A stretch of 64,000 bases of DNA from Desulfosudis oleivorans. GTDB taxonomy: Bacteria; Desulfobacterota; Desulfobacteria; Desulfobacterales; SURF-7. The notes below the pieces were generated by a model that saw nothing but the letters and a program-made list of their open reading frames with translations, was not told where the DNA came from and ran no database searches. The stretch is from positions 1 through 64,000 of the forward strand of contig DYJD01000015.1 in the NCBI GenBank assembly GCA_020723325.1, read 5' to 3'. Positions 55,055-64,000 of this stretch are shown here, piece after piece. Position 1 is the first letter of the stretch, and every line of letters starts with the position of its first letter. The translations under genes and the position numbers were made by a program.

Positions 55055-55765
55055 TTATTTTTTATGAATGAATTGCATTTTGGCTGAACCGATCTGGATC
55101 ATGTCGAACTCTTCCAGCTTGACCGAATTTTTAATCGACTGGTCGTTCACCTTGGGCTTGGCAATGCCGCCCACATAGCTGATGTAATAGCCTTTGGGGC
55201 GTTGACTGATGGTGGCAGCGCTTTTCCCCACCAGCAAGCCGGTTACCACAATATCGGAATCCGGCGACTTGCCGATTTTGGTTAGTTTTTTGGTCAATAC
55301 AACTTCCCCTTCACCGCCTTCCAAAAAGGACAGAACACCAATGGGGCCGGCTGAATGCATTCCCGGCGGGAGATTGTCCGAGGCTGTGCTGGCCAGCATT
55401 TCACGCTGTTTGTCCGTATCCATGATCATGGTCTGATCCATGGTCGGCGGAGTTTTTTTCGGACGCTTTTCATCCTCTCCATATGTGAACAACAGTACAT
55501 GCTTGCCGATGGTGATGACATCCCCGTGATTCAGGTAATGGGAAGTGATCAGTTGATCATTCACAAATGTGCCGTTTTTGCTTTGCAGATCCGTGATCAG
55601 AAATCCATCTTCCAATGAATCGATTTTAGCATGACTCCCGGATACAGCCAGGTTTTCAATGACGATATCGTTTGTATCCCGTCGTCCGATGGTGAGTGAC
55701 TCATCCTTGGCCAGCCGGACTTCCTTGATGATGTTTTCTTTGAATTTCAGCGTTATCGTCGGCAT
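55055..55765 (-). CDS. Two-FHA-domain protein
   Basis: A 236-residue protein with two forkhead-associated domains. FHA1 (~22-90) has IGRRDTNDIVI, SGSHAKI and KNGTFVND. FHA2 (~155-230) has IGKSPDSDIVV and a more degenerate face. FHA domains bind phosphothreonine. Between them is a Thr/Pro-rich linker (KKTPPTMDQTMIMDTDK) with TQ/TM pairs, a good phosphorylation target. It is the last gene of the kinase-PP2C-FHA operon, 15 bases after PP2C. Confidence 0.88.
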   Translation of the reverse strand: MPTITLKFKENIIKEVRLAKDESLTIGRRDTNDIVIENLAVSGSHAKIDSLEDGFLITDLQSKNGTFVNDQLITSHYLNHGDVITIGKHVLLFTYGEDEKRPKKTPPTMDQTMIMDTDKQREMLASTASDNLPPGMHSAGPIGVLSFLEGGEGEVVLTKKLTKIGKSPDSDIVVTGLLVGKSAATISQRPKGYYISYVGGIAKPKVNDQSIKNSVKLEEFDMIQIGSAKMQFIHKK

Positions 55766-55780
55766 TGGAATCCCCTCTGT

Positions 55781-56626
55781 TTAGATGTGGTTCGAATTGA
55801 AAAAAGCATCTTTCAATGCTTTTTGGATCTTTGAGAAAAACCGCCCAGGACACCGTTGGTCCTTGGCAACATTTTTAATCTTGACGACGATGACGGTAAT
55901 GTTGTCTTCGCCGCCCCGTTCCATGGCCAGTTGGATCAATGCCTGGCAGGCTTTTTCCGGTGGATGGACCGTGACGTTTTCAAGGATCTCGGCGGGCGAG
56001 ACCTTGTCGCTGAGGCCGTCGGAGCTGAGGATCAGAATATCCCCGTCAAAAAGTTGGATTTCGGTAATATCCGCCTTGACCGAGGTCTCGATGCCCATGC
56101 CTCTGGTGAGCATATGTTTAAAAGCCGGCCCGAGTTTGCGGTTGCCATCCGGGTCCAGAGCCGCATGCTCAGCCATGACAGTGTGGGGAACGGAAATCAG
56201 CTCGATCTCATCTTGGTGGACGAGATAAATCGGGCTGTCACCCACATTGGCGGCAATCAGCGTTTTTTGCTGGATATAAACCGCTGCCAGGGTGGAGCCC
56301 ATGCCTTGATATTCCTGCTTGCTCTGGGAAATTTCATGGATCGCCCGATTGGCCAATTGGATTCCGGCCAGAAGTCGGTTGGAGCCTTCGGTAAGCGCAC
56401 CGTCAAATTCAATCAACAGATCAATGGACTCCCTTTCAGCAGGTTTGAGCATGTAGTCCCTTAGCGTGTTCACCACCAATTGACTGGCGACCTCACCGGC
56501 CTGATGCCCGCCCATGCCGTCGGCAACGATATAAAGGCCCAAATCATCGTCGGTCAGATAGGCGTCTTCATTGTTTTTGCGTTTCTTACCAACATCCGTG
56601 AGGCCGGCGGATTCAACGATCGTCAT
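55781..56626 (-). CDS. PP2C-family Ser/Thr phosphatase
   Basis: A 281-residue PPM phosphatase. Metal-site motifs are DVGKKRKNNEDAYL (early), ADGMGGHQAGEVAS (about 36), GDSPIYL, LSSDGLSD and GGEDNITVIVV (last Asp). All aspartates are present, so it should be active and remove phosphate from Ser/Thr, opposing the kinase encoded 11 bases upstream. No membrane segment. Confidence 0.93.
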   Translation of the reverse strand: MTIVESAGLTDVGKKRKNNEDAYLTDDDLGLYIVADGMGGHQAGEVASQLVVNTLRDYMLKPAERESIDLLIEFDGALTEGSNRLLAGIQLANRAIHEISQSKQEYQGMGSTLAAVYIQQKTLIAANVGDSPIYLVHQDEIELISVPHTVMAEHAALDPDGNRKLGPAFKHMLTRGMGIETSVKADITEIQLFDGDILILSSDGLSDKVSPAEILENVTVHPPEKACQALIQLAMERGGEDNITVIVVKIKNVAKDQRCPGRFFSKIQKALKDAFFNSNHI

Positions 56627-56637
56627 GGATAATCCTT

Positions 56638-59199
56638 CTATGACTTAGACTGCTGTTTGACCAGGGCTGCATCGATTTTTTCCGCTAGTTTGCGCAAATG
56701 AGCGCTCAACTCCCCGGCGCGCTTGTATCTTGTATCCGGATCTTTTGCCAAAGCCTTATTCATCATGGAAACCAGCGGGGCATAAATTTTTGGATTCAAC
56801 TGCCTGGGATCCGGATGGGACACGTTCAGAATTTGATGCATCAGCGCTGCCGGGCTGTCACCGTCAAAGGGCACGGTCCCGGTCAGGAGCTGAAACATCA
56901 TGACCCCCAGGGAAAAGATGTCGGATCGGCCGTCGACTTTTTTACCGGAAATCTGTTCCGGCGACATGTAATAGGGAGTGCCTTTCACAATTCCGGTACG
57001 GGTCTGGGAGCTGGTGGTGATTCTGGCAATGCCGAAATCCGTTATTTTTACCACGCCGGATTTCAACAACATAATATTGGCGGGCTTGATATCGCGGTGG
57101 ACGATTCCTTGTTGGTGGGCGTAATCCAAGGCAGAGGCGATATCAGCGCAGTAGTCGATGATTTTGCGAATAGGCAACAGGTTTCCCGGCCGGGTGTATT
57201 TTTGGAGATCTTCGCCTTCCAGATATTCCATGGCTATATAAGCCAAATCCTGTTCTTCACCGGCATCGTAAATGGTGACAATATTGGGGTGGGACAGGGT
57301 GCCGGCGCTTTCCGCTTCCCGAAAAAATTTCTTTTTCATTTCATCGATTTCATGGGACTCCAGTTCGTCACTGAAACGGAAAGTTTTAATGGCGGTGGTG
57401 CGATGAATGCGGGGATCCTGGCCCAGATATACCACCCCCATGGCGCCTTTGCCCAGTTGCTTGATGATTTCATAGCGCCCCATGGTGGGACGAGTGGTGG
57501 AAGCATCGGAAAGCAGGTTGTCCCGGGCAGCTCCGCCGCCGATAAAGCCGTCGCCGAAAACCATGGTTTCGCTGGCCTGGATGAGCTTTTTCTTTTTTTC
57601 GGTTACATCTTTAAAGTTTTTATCGTGCTCCTCAATGTAGCCATACACCATGGCAGCCTTGTTGAATTGGCGTTTGCGCTCATAATCCAGGGCCAGATTA
57701 TACAGAATGTCCTTCATTTCCGGATCCACCGGCACCCGTCGTAATTTGTCAAAGGCCATGTCCAGCATTCCCTGGCTTTGAAAAGACAAACCCAACATGC
57801 GGTTGGTTTCAGCGGATTCGCCTTCCACTTTTTCCTTGCGGGTTTCGGTGATGAAATAGCGGATACTGACCACGCCGATATAGCCCAGCAGCAGTTGCAG
57901 GGTAGGATAGGTAATCTGCAGCCAGAGTTTTTGCGCCACAAAGATATAAGTGGCTCCGCCGATAAGCATGAAAGTCACGCTGAGAAAAACCAGACCGGCC
58001 GGCATGGCTTTGAGGCGGGGGAACAAGGTGGTCAGGAAAATCCCCACCAGGATGATCAAAAGGGTTTCAATAAGGCCGCCCCAGACAGGCTGTCGAATGA
58101 AGCGTTGATTCAGGATGGTCCAGATGGTGTTGGCCGAGAATTCTCCCACCGGCAGACCCGGATCTGTCGGCACACTGAGGGGATTCATTATTCCGGCGGC
58201 GGAAGTGGCCACCAGTACGAGTTTATCCTTGAAAACCGCCAAATCGATTTTGTCGTTGATCACATCAAAAAAAGAATAACTTTTAAAACTTTTTCGCGGT
58301 CCCTTGAAATTCACCAGCAGTTCTGAATTCAGGGTGATCGGCAAACGCAGCCGGCCCAGGTCCATGGCCGCCCCCAGGTCCACCTGGATGGTCTCAGGAC
58401 GAATTCCCAGAAAATCAGCGGCCAAAGCCAGGGTATAAGCCGGAATGTACAAGCCTTGATATTCCACCAGAAGTTGTTCCCGGCGGGTAATGCCGTCCAT
58501 ATCGCAGGCAAAATTGATGTGCCCGATGCCCCGGGCAACACCGAGGAAGGCTTGAATAGGGAGAACCAGATTGGACACGCTGGGAGTTGCGCCGCCTTCC
58601 GGGTCCCTTACTTGGGAAATGGCGTGGGTCTTTAACAGCGGATCAGGCGTGGCATTTTTTACAGAGGCAAATGACTGTTCCTTAAAAAAAACCGGTAAAA
58701 CAACATTGCCTGCGGCCCGGATCTCCTCGGAAAGCTTTTTATCATTGTCCAGCCGGTTGCGCGCCTCGGACAAGGCCTTTAGGAAAATTTCTTCCCGTTC
58801 GGTGAATTGAGAAGCGGCGTTTTGGGCAAACAATCCTTCCAGGCGCGTCAGTTCCTTTAAACCATTGCTGTCCTCCGGCTCGCTGTAAATGATATTCAAT
58901 CCGATGGTTTTGGGAGCGCCGGAATTGATCTTGCGTACAGCCTCGGCCACCAGGGATCGCGGCCAGGGCCATCTTCCCAGTTTTTCAATGGATTCGTCGT
59001 CGATATCCACAATCACAAGCGGACTGGCGGTATCCGGCTCACCCAAGAGTTTGATTCGCAAATCGTAGAATTTCAATTCAAGGGCATCCAAGAGGGTCAA
59101 ACGCGCCAGGCTAAACAGCAAAAAGAAAAAAGTGATCCCAAGTCCCCAGATCATAGTCGGATGTTTTTTGATGAAATTCATGCCTAGGCCACCGCTCAT
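56638..59199 (-). CDS. CHASE2-domain Ser/Thr protein kinase
   Basis: An 853-residue membrane kinase. One N-terminal helix (TMIWGLGITFFFLLFSLARL), then a periplasmic CHASE2 sensor (~40-345; PLVIVDIDDESIEKLGRWPWPR), three membrane helices (~345-430), a TPR-like linker and a C-terminal kinase domain (~580-840). Kinase motifs: LGKGAMGVVY, AIK, HRDIKPANI, DFGIA and APE-like SPEQ. It should sense an extracellular signal and phosphorylate partners such as the FHA protein. The start may be 59,199 or 59,181. First gene of the three-gene signalling operon. Confidence 0.92.
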   Translation of the reverse strand: MSGGLGMNFIKKHPTMIWGLGITFFFLLFSLARLTLLDALELKFYDLRIKLLGEPDTASPLVIVDIDDESIEKLGRWPWPRSLVAEAVRKINSGAPKTIGLNIIYSEPEDSNGLKELTRLEGLFAQNAASQFTEREEIFLKALSEARNRLDNDKKLSEEIRAAGNVVLPVFFKEQSFASVKNATPDPLLKTHAISQVRDPEGGATPSVSNLVLPIQAFLGVARGIGHINFACDMDGITRREQLLVEYQGLYIPAYTLALAADFLGIRPETIQVDLGAAMDLGRLRLPITLNSELLVNFKGPRKSFKSYSFFDVINDKIDLAVFKDKLVLVATSAAGIMNPLSVPTDPGLPVGEFSANTIWTILNQRFIRQPVWGGLIETLLIILVGIFLTTLFPRLKAMPAGLVFLSVTFMLIGGATYIFVAQKLWLQITYPTLQLLLGYIGVVSIRYFITETRKEKVEGESAETNRMLGLSFQSQGMLDMAFDKLRRVPVDPEMKDILYNLALDYERKRQFNKAAMVYGYIEEHDKNFKDVTEKKKKLIQASETMVFGDGFIGGGAARDNLLSDASTTRPTMGRYEIIKQLGKGAMGVVYLGQDPRIHRTTAIKTFRFSDELESHEIDEMKKKFFREAESAGTLSHPNIVTIYDAGEEQDLAYIAMEYLEGEDLQKYTRPGNLLPIRKIIDYCADIASALDYAHQQGIVHRDIKPANIMLLKSGVVKITDFGIARITTSSQTRTGIVKGTPYYMSPEQISGKKVDGRSDIFSLGVMMFQLLTGTVPFDGDSPAALMHQILNVSHPDPRQLNPKIYAPLVSMMNKALAKDPDTRYKRAGELSAHLRKLAEKIDAALVKQQSKS

Positions 59200-59459
59200 T
59201 CGTCCATGTTCATCTTACTGTTCACTCACCACAATCGGGCATGATGAAAGGTTGCAGATGGGAAACCTTCAAATACTTGTTTTGCAGGCAATATAACACG
59301 TCAAAGCCGACAAATAAATTAAAAAATGAAAAAATGTGCGGGAAGCCTGGGACAACCAGACGGGCATGGGGCCTGTATTTTTATTGTTGGTATGGTAGTT
59401 GCTTGATCAATAATTATCGCAATAAATAAGACGGCAGCACCCATGGAAAAGGAGGCACC

Positions 59460-60521
59460 TTGAAGATCCGGCGCTCTTCTGATGGAAAAAATACATATTT
59501 AACCCCGCGCCGTTCAAGACAAGGACGGGGCTCATCTTTCCCTGCATGTTTGGGGCAGGTTTGGAAACAGAAGCAATTAAAAGTTAATTCTGCCGGCCTA
59601 TTGCAGGCAAACGTCAAAGATTTGACACCTGTCATTCCCGTGCAATCAGCCGGGCAGGGCTATCTGCTCGGCACTGTCGATAAAACCAATCCCACAATCT
59701 CCAATCTTTTGTCGGTTGATCCTGTTTTTGGAAAAGATTGCTGGCGAATCATCCACTCTCAACTCAATCGTTATAAACCCTACCATCGGATCATGCCGGG
59801 CACGCCGATCTATATCGATCCTGCCAGCAAGGAAATTTTCTGGGAGTATGATGTTTCTCCGGCACCTGTAAAGCCCAGCTTGCCGACCATGGAAAACAGC
59901 ATCAAGAATATTGGGGCCGGTGGTAAGGATTCATGCGGGATTCGATTGCTTCAGGCTGTGCAGTCCTATGTGGGCACAGGTTACCATCAAAACGACTGTT
60001 ATGAGCTGTTGGTGAACAGCTTAAAACAAATGGGAGTGCGTTATCACGGCAATGGTGGATTAAAAGATCGATTGATACAAATGGCCCGGGAAAAAGGCCT
60101 CACGGATAATTCATATTTAAGCGGTGAGGGGGTGATTCTTGCCTCCGGCAAACAGCTCTACACCAAAACCATTTTGCCCGGCGGTGGTCATGCGCAGCAG
60201 GTGCAGGAGATTGCAAGGGAAATGGCAGGGTTTTTGGACAATGGCCGAATCCTGTCTTTTTCCACACCCACCCGCGGCCATACGGGTATTGTGGGCAAAT
60301 CCAATGATCAATGGCTCTATATCAATTCCGGCCGGTTGGATCATGTTGTCCCCAAACCGGCAGTAACGCGGAAGGGGGTGGGGGCGGAGGATCTTATGGC
60401 GGAAATCGGCAATTGGCTGCGGCTGGCCGCCAAGCGGAACGAACCGCTGCAGATTACCATGGGCTGTTTGGAAGAGGAGAAGCTGGCTTTATTTTTACAA
60501 GACCAAGTCCGTGGAGGCTAG
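59460..60521 (+). CDS. NlpC/P60-like peptidase with LysM-like region
   Basis: A 353-residue protein. The start is TTG at 59,460, fixed by AGGAGG six bases upstream. Residues ~67-125 resemble a LysM-like module (TISNLLSVDPVFGKDCWRIIH, then MPGTPIYIDPASKEIFW). The C-terminal half looks like an NlpC/P60-type cysteine peptidase with C180 in QNDCYELL and H274 in RGHTGIV. It would act on cell-wall peptides. No clear signal peptide, though the basic N-terminus (RSSDGKNTYLTPRRSRQ) is odd. It is divergent from the kinase operon. Confidence 0.65.
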   Translation: MKIRRSSDGKNTYLTPRRSRQGRGSSFPACLGQVWKQKQLKVNSAGLLQANVKDLTPVIPVQSAGQGYLLGTVDKTNPTISNLLSVDPVFGKDCWRIIHSQLNRYKPYHRIMPGTPIYIDPASKEIFWEYDVSPAPVKPSLPTMENSIKNIGAGGKDSCGIRLLQAVQSYVGTGYHQNDCYELLVNSLKQMGVRYHGNGGLKDRLIQMAREKGLTDNSYLSGEGVILASGKQLYTKTILPGGGHAQQVQEIAREMAGFLDNGRILSFSTPTRGHTGIVGKSNDQWLYINSGRLDHVVPKPAVTRKGVGAEDLMAEIGNWLRLAAKRNEPLQITMGCLEEEKLALFLQDQVRGG

Positions 60522-60551
60522 CCGAAAACTCCGCACCGGGGACGGATCAAC

Positions 60552-60785
60552 TCATTCTTTTGCGCCGGCATTTTGGGTTTCATCTTTTATTTTACTCATG
60601 ACATCCTCCATGGTCTGGGCAGCTTTGCGACTTGCTTTTTCCGCTTCTTGGGCTGCGTTTTTGGCTTTTTCAATTACTTGTCGCTTTTCCACGCCGGGTT
60701 GGGTTTCTGTCCGCATGTCTTTAATCATCAAGACTCCGACAATCAGCAAGGTGATCAGGACAATGACAATCAATGCTCCGCGCAT
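60552..60785 (-). CDS. Small membrane protein with amphipathic tail
   Basis: A 77-residue protein. One N-terminal helix (ALIVIVLITLLIVGVLMI) is followed by a Lys/Glu/Ala-rich helix (KAKNAAQEAEKASRKAAQTMEDVMSK). AAGGAGG lies six bases before the ATG. It is convergent with the NlpC/P60-like gene with a 30-base gap. Function unknown. Confidence 0.65.
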   Translation of the reverse strand: MRGALIVIVLITLLIVGVLMIKDMRTETQPGVEKRQVIEKAKNAAQEAEKASRKAAQTMEDVMSKIKDETQNAGAKE

Positions 60786-61350
60786 GGGGACCTCCTTTAT
60801 TGAAGTGTTGATCCTTATTTAATAACCTAACAAATTCGGATATTCCGGTCAAACATGTTTTGAAGATGTTAAGTCGGGATATTTGAGGGGGTGATGTGCC
60901 TTTGGAAAGAAAAGGAGTTAATAATAAAAATCGAATTTTAGAGGGAGTTGATAAAATGCTTTTCGAGGCTTTTGCGGGCATAGCGCCAGGGCAAATTGAA
61001 ACCATGAATAAGGTAAGGTATCGATTGAAGCAGCAACAACGAAAATTGCAACAGTCGACATGCGGGCTCATTGTCGGACAAAGCAGCGCGCACGTCGCCG
61101 AATGCTGTGCACACTTATGAAAGCCATCATCCTCGAACGTAGTGATTTAGCGTTGAAGGCACTCACCGCTTTATCGAAAAGCTTTTATCGAGATCTAGGG
61201 TTACCCAATAGGTTTACAAAAGGGCAAATGCTGTTTTATTTAGCGTTCCCTTGAGATAACATGGCTGTTTTTTGGATATCTTGACACCAACAGCCCATTC
61301 CACTATTATGGTTATCAATTAAAATCAAACCACAAGAAGGATCAAACCAA
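60786..61350. other. 565-bp gap without a supported gene
   Basis: Short open frames exist (for example 60,896-61,120 and 61,060-61,254) but they overlap in different frames and have no convincing start signals. No rRNA, tRNA or strong hairpin was seen. A decayed gene is possible. Confidence 0.4.
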
Positions 61351-61923
61351 ATGGAACACGAAATTATTCAAATCCGATGCGACAATTGTGGCTTGGCTGA
61401 AAGAATAGTAAGAGTGGACGGCAAGGTGTGGATTTGCGACCGTTGCGACAGATCCGTAGCGATTCCCACCGAAATGGAGTTGAAAAACCGCAACACCGGC
61501 CGGGAAATCATCCAGGAGAGTCAGCTATCCACAGACATTCCGGCTTCTCTGAAAAAAGATAAACAGCCATTCTGCCGAATCGTATACACAGAGGCATCAC
61601 CCATAGCATTTACATTGAAACGGGTAAATACATATCCGCTTCTGGATCTGGGGGAAAACGGATTTGGATTTTACGCCAAGATGGATGATCCCATCGCAGC
61701 ACGCATGGCCGGCGATAAATTGACTGTTGAAATCGATGTCCCCATATTGGAATCCCCCATTGTCACCGATGTGGAGATTCGTTGGATTCATACCATTGCC
61801 CCTAAGAAAATCGTCCGCGTGGGTGTACAATACTGTGACAAAAATGAAGATTTAAAGAAAATATTAGATAAAATATATAATTACATCTTGGCCCGCCCGG
61901 AATTATGGGTCGGCGACGAATAA
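61351..61923 (+). CDS. PilZ-like domain protein with N-terminal zinc ribbon
   Basis: A 190-residue protein. Residues 10-36 have CDNCGLAERI and CDRC, a four-cysteine zinc ribbon. Residues ~80-185 look like a PilZ-type beta barrel (YPLLDLGENGFGFYAKMD; VTDVEIRWIH; VRVGVQYCDK). PilZ proteins bind c-di-GMP through an RxxxR and D/N-x-S-x-x-G; the first is not obvious here and the second reads DLGENG, so nucleotide binding is uncertain. AAGAAGG lies 12 bases before the ATG. Confidence 0.65.
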   Translation: MEHEIIQIRCDNCGLAERIVRVDGKVWICDRCDRSVAIPTEMELKNRNTGREIIQESQLSTDIPASLKKDKQPFCRIVYTEASPIAFTLKRVNTYPLLDLGENGFGFYAKMDDPIAARMAGDKLTVEIDVPILESPIVTDVEIRWIHTIAPKKIVRVGVQYCDKNEDLKKILDKIYNYILARPELWVGDE

Positions 61924-61943
61924 AGAGAGATATCTCAGGCCTT

Positions 61944-62756
61944 TTATAGATTGACGTTTTTCATCAGCATGTCCTGGTGAGAGTAAGAATCGCCCTTGGT
62001 TTCAGCGCCGATGGTAATAGCCCCGGATTGATTGTTTTTATTGATGTAGGCCGGGTATACAGTGGCCAATTCGGAGGATTTCTTGATGACTACATATACC
62101 AGAAGCACCGAGTTGTCATAGTGATACCAGGTGCCGTTATTGTAGTTGGACTCTTTGCGCCGTTCCCAGTCGGATTTTAGAAAAACAACACCTATAATTT
62201 GATCATCGGAATAGTTTTGTTTCCATTTGGTCAATACTTGCTTGCACAGATCAGACTTGTCTCCGCCATTGTAAACTTCGGCGGGCAATCGAAAGCTTGC
62301 GGCCGCTTTTTTGTTATATTGCTCGGATAATTCTTTGACACTTGCTTTGGCGCTATTAACGGCAGTAGTAGCTTGGGCGGTTTCATTTCCTTTACCGAAT
62401 TCCGTGATCAGTTTTTCAGCCTCCTTGATCTGCTGGTAAGTGCCGGAGCTTTCGTTGAACATATTGGGATTCATATCTTTCAGACCTTTTTCAGCGAATT
62501 CAACAGCTCGTTTGCTTTTTAACTCAGCAAGGCCCAGCATAAGTTGGTTCATTTTAACATTGCCTTGTTCGAAATTCGGGTGTTTAACAAGTTCTTGATG
62601 GTTGGACTGAAACCAGCGCAGGCCGTTTTCCAGTTCATTGATTTTTTCTTCAGCACTCTTATTGCTTGTCAGAATCGCCATGTCTTCAGCGATATTGGCA
62701 GCCCATTTCTCAAATGTTTGTTTGGTGAAGGGATGCAGCTTGGTACCGGCCGGCAC
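61944..62756 (-). CDS. Helical protein following the protease in the same frame
   Basis: A frame of 270 codons from GTG 62,756, with coiled-coil segments (KSAEEKINELENGLRWFQSNHQELV; ATTAVNSAKASVKELSEQYNKKAA). The C-terminal ~90 residues look globular and beta-containing (VYPAYINKNNQSGAITIG). Open sequence continues upstream to a TGA shared with the protease gene stop, and the intervening codons encode protein-like sequence (YQQPVKELIAYVDQVRSKVKDKAAEIKG). GGAGGAGGAG lies 14 bases before the GTG or eight before an in-frame CTG. So it is either a separate gene with an unusual start or the end of a longer protease fusion. Confidence 0.6.
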   Translation of the reverse strand: MPAGTKLHPFTKQTFEKWAANIAEDMAILTSNKSAEEKINELENGLRWFQSNHQELVKHPNFEQGNVKMNQLMLGLAELKSKRAVEFAEKGLKDMNPNMFNESSGTYQQIKEAEKLITEFGKGNETAQATTAVNSAKASVKELSEQYNKKAAASFRLPAEVYNGGDKSDLCKQVLTKWKQNYSDDQIIGVVFLKSDWERRKESNYNNGTWYHYDNSVLLVYVVIKKSSELATVYPAYINKNNQSGAITIGAETKGDSYSHQDMLMKNVNL

Positions 62757-62870
62757 AGCCAGGTTGATAGCTCCTCCTCCGCCTTTGATTTCAGCGGCCT
62801 TGTCCTTTACCTTGCTGCGGACTTGATCTACGTAAGCTATCAGCTCTTTGACCGGCTGTTGATATCTGGA

Positions 62871-64000
62871 TCACTTCGCGATCCTCATGATATCGGGTAA
62901 ATCCGCCGAGCGATCCTGGGTGACATGATGGCGGCTCAGGATTTCGGAATGGGTTTGCAGGGCTTTTTGGCGATCAATTACTAGTTGGTAGCCTTTTTTG
63001 TTCTCAAAGACGATAAAGGGGGTTTCAGTAGCCCTCACCAGGCGATAAAATTGATTGAAGTCGGAAAAGGGCTCGCCGTTGACCTTGGTGACGATCCAGG
63101 CTGCCAGATCATGATAGCCGATATTGACATCGCCGGCCAGAATCTGAACAGCCACAACAACTTCCTTTTTGCGGGGTGTGATCCAATCCGCCATCTCCAC
63201 TAGAAATTCGTCTGGAGCGCTTTTAGCCCAGTCGCCGCCCCAGCGCTTGATGAGATTCTTGGTGAGCGGGCTGAAGACGATTCCACCGAAAATATAGAAG
63301 CGGGGCAGTTGATCATATTGTTCGGGTTGCACCAGCAGATATTCCCTTTGGATACGGTTGAGGGGCAGTGAAAAGGTTTTGGGAACGCCTTGACGCAGAA
63401 CCTCCAGTTCAACCTTTTCACCCATTTGATGGCGGTCGATATAATAGTAGTAGTGGGTGCGTTCCTTGGGACGGAATTCCACAGTACCGTCATCGGCAAT
63501 GGGATAGCCGTCCACGGCTGTCAATACATCTCCTTTTTGAATGATGTTTTCAGCGGGTGAACCCAGATGAACATGCACCACGAGTACGCCGGTGCGGGCC
63601 TGGGGAACCTGATGTTTGTCCTTGAGGCTGGGATTCTCCATTTTCTGGGTTTCGATCCCCAGATCCGGGAAGCCGTCGTATTTTCCGTCTTCCATGTCCT
63701 GGAGGAAATGGCTCACAATGGGGGCCGGCACCATATAGCCGATATTTTCCGATTCGCCTGGATTGGAATTCTGCATGACCACACCCACGATCTGATCGTT
63801 GATGATTACCGGCCCGCCGCTGTTGCCTGGATTGATGGCCGCGTCCATCTGTCCGGTCAGGAAATAACCACTGCTGTGGTCGTAAAGCTGATGTTCGATG
63901 CGGGACATGATGCCTTTGGTAATACTGAGGGAATCACCGCCGAAGGGAAAACCGAAGACCAGTACTTCCTGACGGGGAAAGGGCAGATCCCCCACCGCCA
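62871..64000 (-). CDS. HtrA/Deg-type serine protease, partial
   Basis: The 3' part (about 377 codons) of a trypsin-like protease gene running off the right edge. The visible part has VFGFPFGGDSLSITKGIMSRIE and the nucleophile in AINPGNSGGPVI, with the substrate-binding loop after it. The catalytic His and Asp must lie beyond the window. A PDZ-like domain follows (GSPAENIIQKGDVLTAVDGYPI), then a C-terminal region with a second PDZ-like unit. Likely an envelope quality-control protease. The helical ORF is downstream in the same frame. Confidence 0.85.
   Translation of the reverse strand, partial: AVGDLPFPRQEVLVFGFPFGGDSLSITKGIMSRIEHQLYDHSSGYFLTGQMDAAINPGNSGGPVIINDQIVGVVMQNSNPGESENIGYMVPAPIVSHFLQDMEDGKYDGFPDLGIETQKMENPSLKDKHQVPQARTGVLVVHVHLGSPAENIIQKGDVLTAVDGYPIADDGTVEFRPKERTHYYYYIDRHQMGEKVELEVLRQGVPKTFSLPLNRIQREYLLVQPEQYDQLPRFYIFGGIVFSPLTKNLIKRWGGDWAKSAPDEFLVEMADWITPRKKEVVVAVQILAGDVNIGYHDLAAWIVTKVNGEPFSDFNQFYRLVRATETPFIVFENKKGYQLVIDRQKALQTHSEILSRHHVTQDRSADLPDIMRIAK

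Noticed and set aside
60896-61254. Two short overlapping ORFs
   Set aside because: Different frames, no Shine-Dalgarno, no recognisable sequence.

Overview
The window reads as a chromosomal segment of a Desulfobacterota (deltaproteobacterial) organism of moderate G+C. The evidence is the gene complement: MobB and an FmdE-like protein, DksA, a DAC-YbbR fusion, a CHASE2 Ser/Thr kinase with PP2C and FHA partners, and a lipase-chaperone homologue. Codon use is also consistent with this. Genus cannot be assigned from the sequence alone.

Region 1 (1 to about 20,136) is accessory DNA. Its right boundary is marked by a detached 3' part of a tRNA-Arg(TCT) gene at 20,070-20,136, the usual scar of an element that integrated into a tRNA gene. 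The region carries what looks like a conflict/surveillance system. A leftward gene encodes a DUF4062-STAND NTPase with 17 WD40-like repeats. A rightward operon encodes a TPR-like protein, a MoxR-type AAA+ ATPase, a 783-residue protein with a TraB/GumN-like N-terminal part, a small zinc-ribbon protein, and a second DUF4062-STAND NTPase with thirteen 48-residue TPR-like repeats. The operon is preceded by a near-consensus sigma54 promoter. Further right are a calcineurin-like phosphoesterase, a second sigma54-type promoter, a TPR protein and a sigma54 activator that has GAFTGA but no C-terminal DNA-binding domain. The left window edge shows a small cysteine-containing ORF that runs into IS21-like terminal repeats.

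Region 2 (20.2-31.1 kb) returns to chromosomal genes: ilvA, tpx, a DEAD-box RNA helicase, a lipase-chaperone (LifO) homologue beside a secreted SGNH hydrolase, a PAS-LuxR regulator overlapping a secreted FnIII-like protein, a phytochelatin-synthase-like peptidase, and a periplasmic ComEA-type protein.

Region 3 (31.3-46 kb) holds an FmdE-like gene divergent from mobB, dksA, corA, a DUF2914 gene, cdaA fused to ybbR, a lipoprotein penicillin acylase, a MATE/MOP-like membrane protein, an Ala-rich protein, an exported protein built of eight 36-residue repeats, a YggT protein, a MocR-type regulator, a DUF2917 protein and an SDR oxidoreductase.

Region 4 (46-64 kb) is largely protein quality control and signalling: an M23 peptidase, secA, the clpS-clpA-aat N-degron cluster, HIT and UspA proteins, an alpha/beta hydrolase, the kinase/PP2C/FHA operon, an NlpC/P60-like peptidase, a PilZ-like protein and an HtrA-like protease cut by the window end. 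A helical ORF follows the protease in the same frame after a single TGA.
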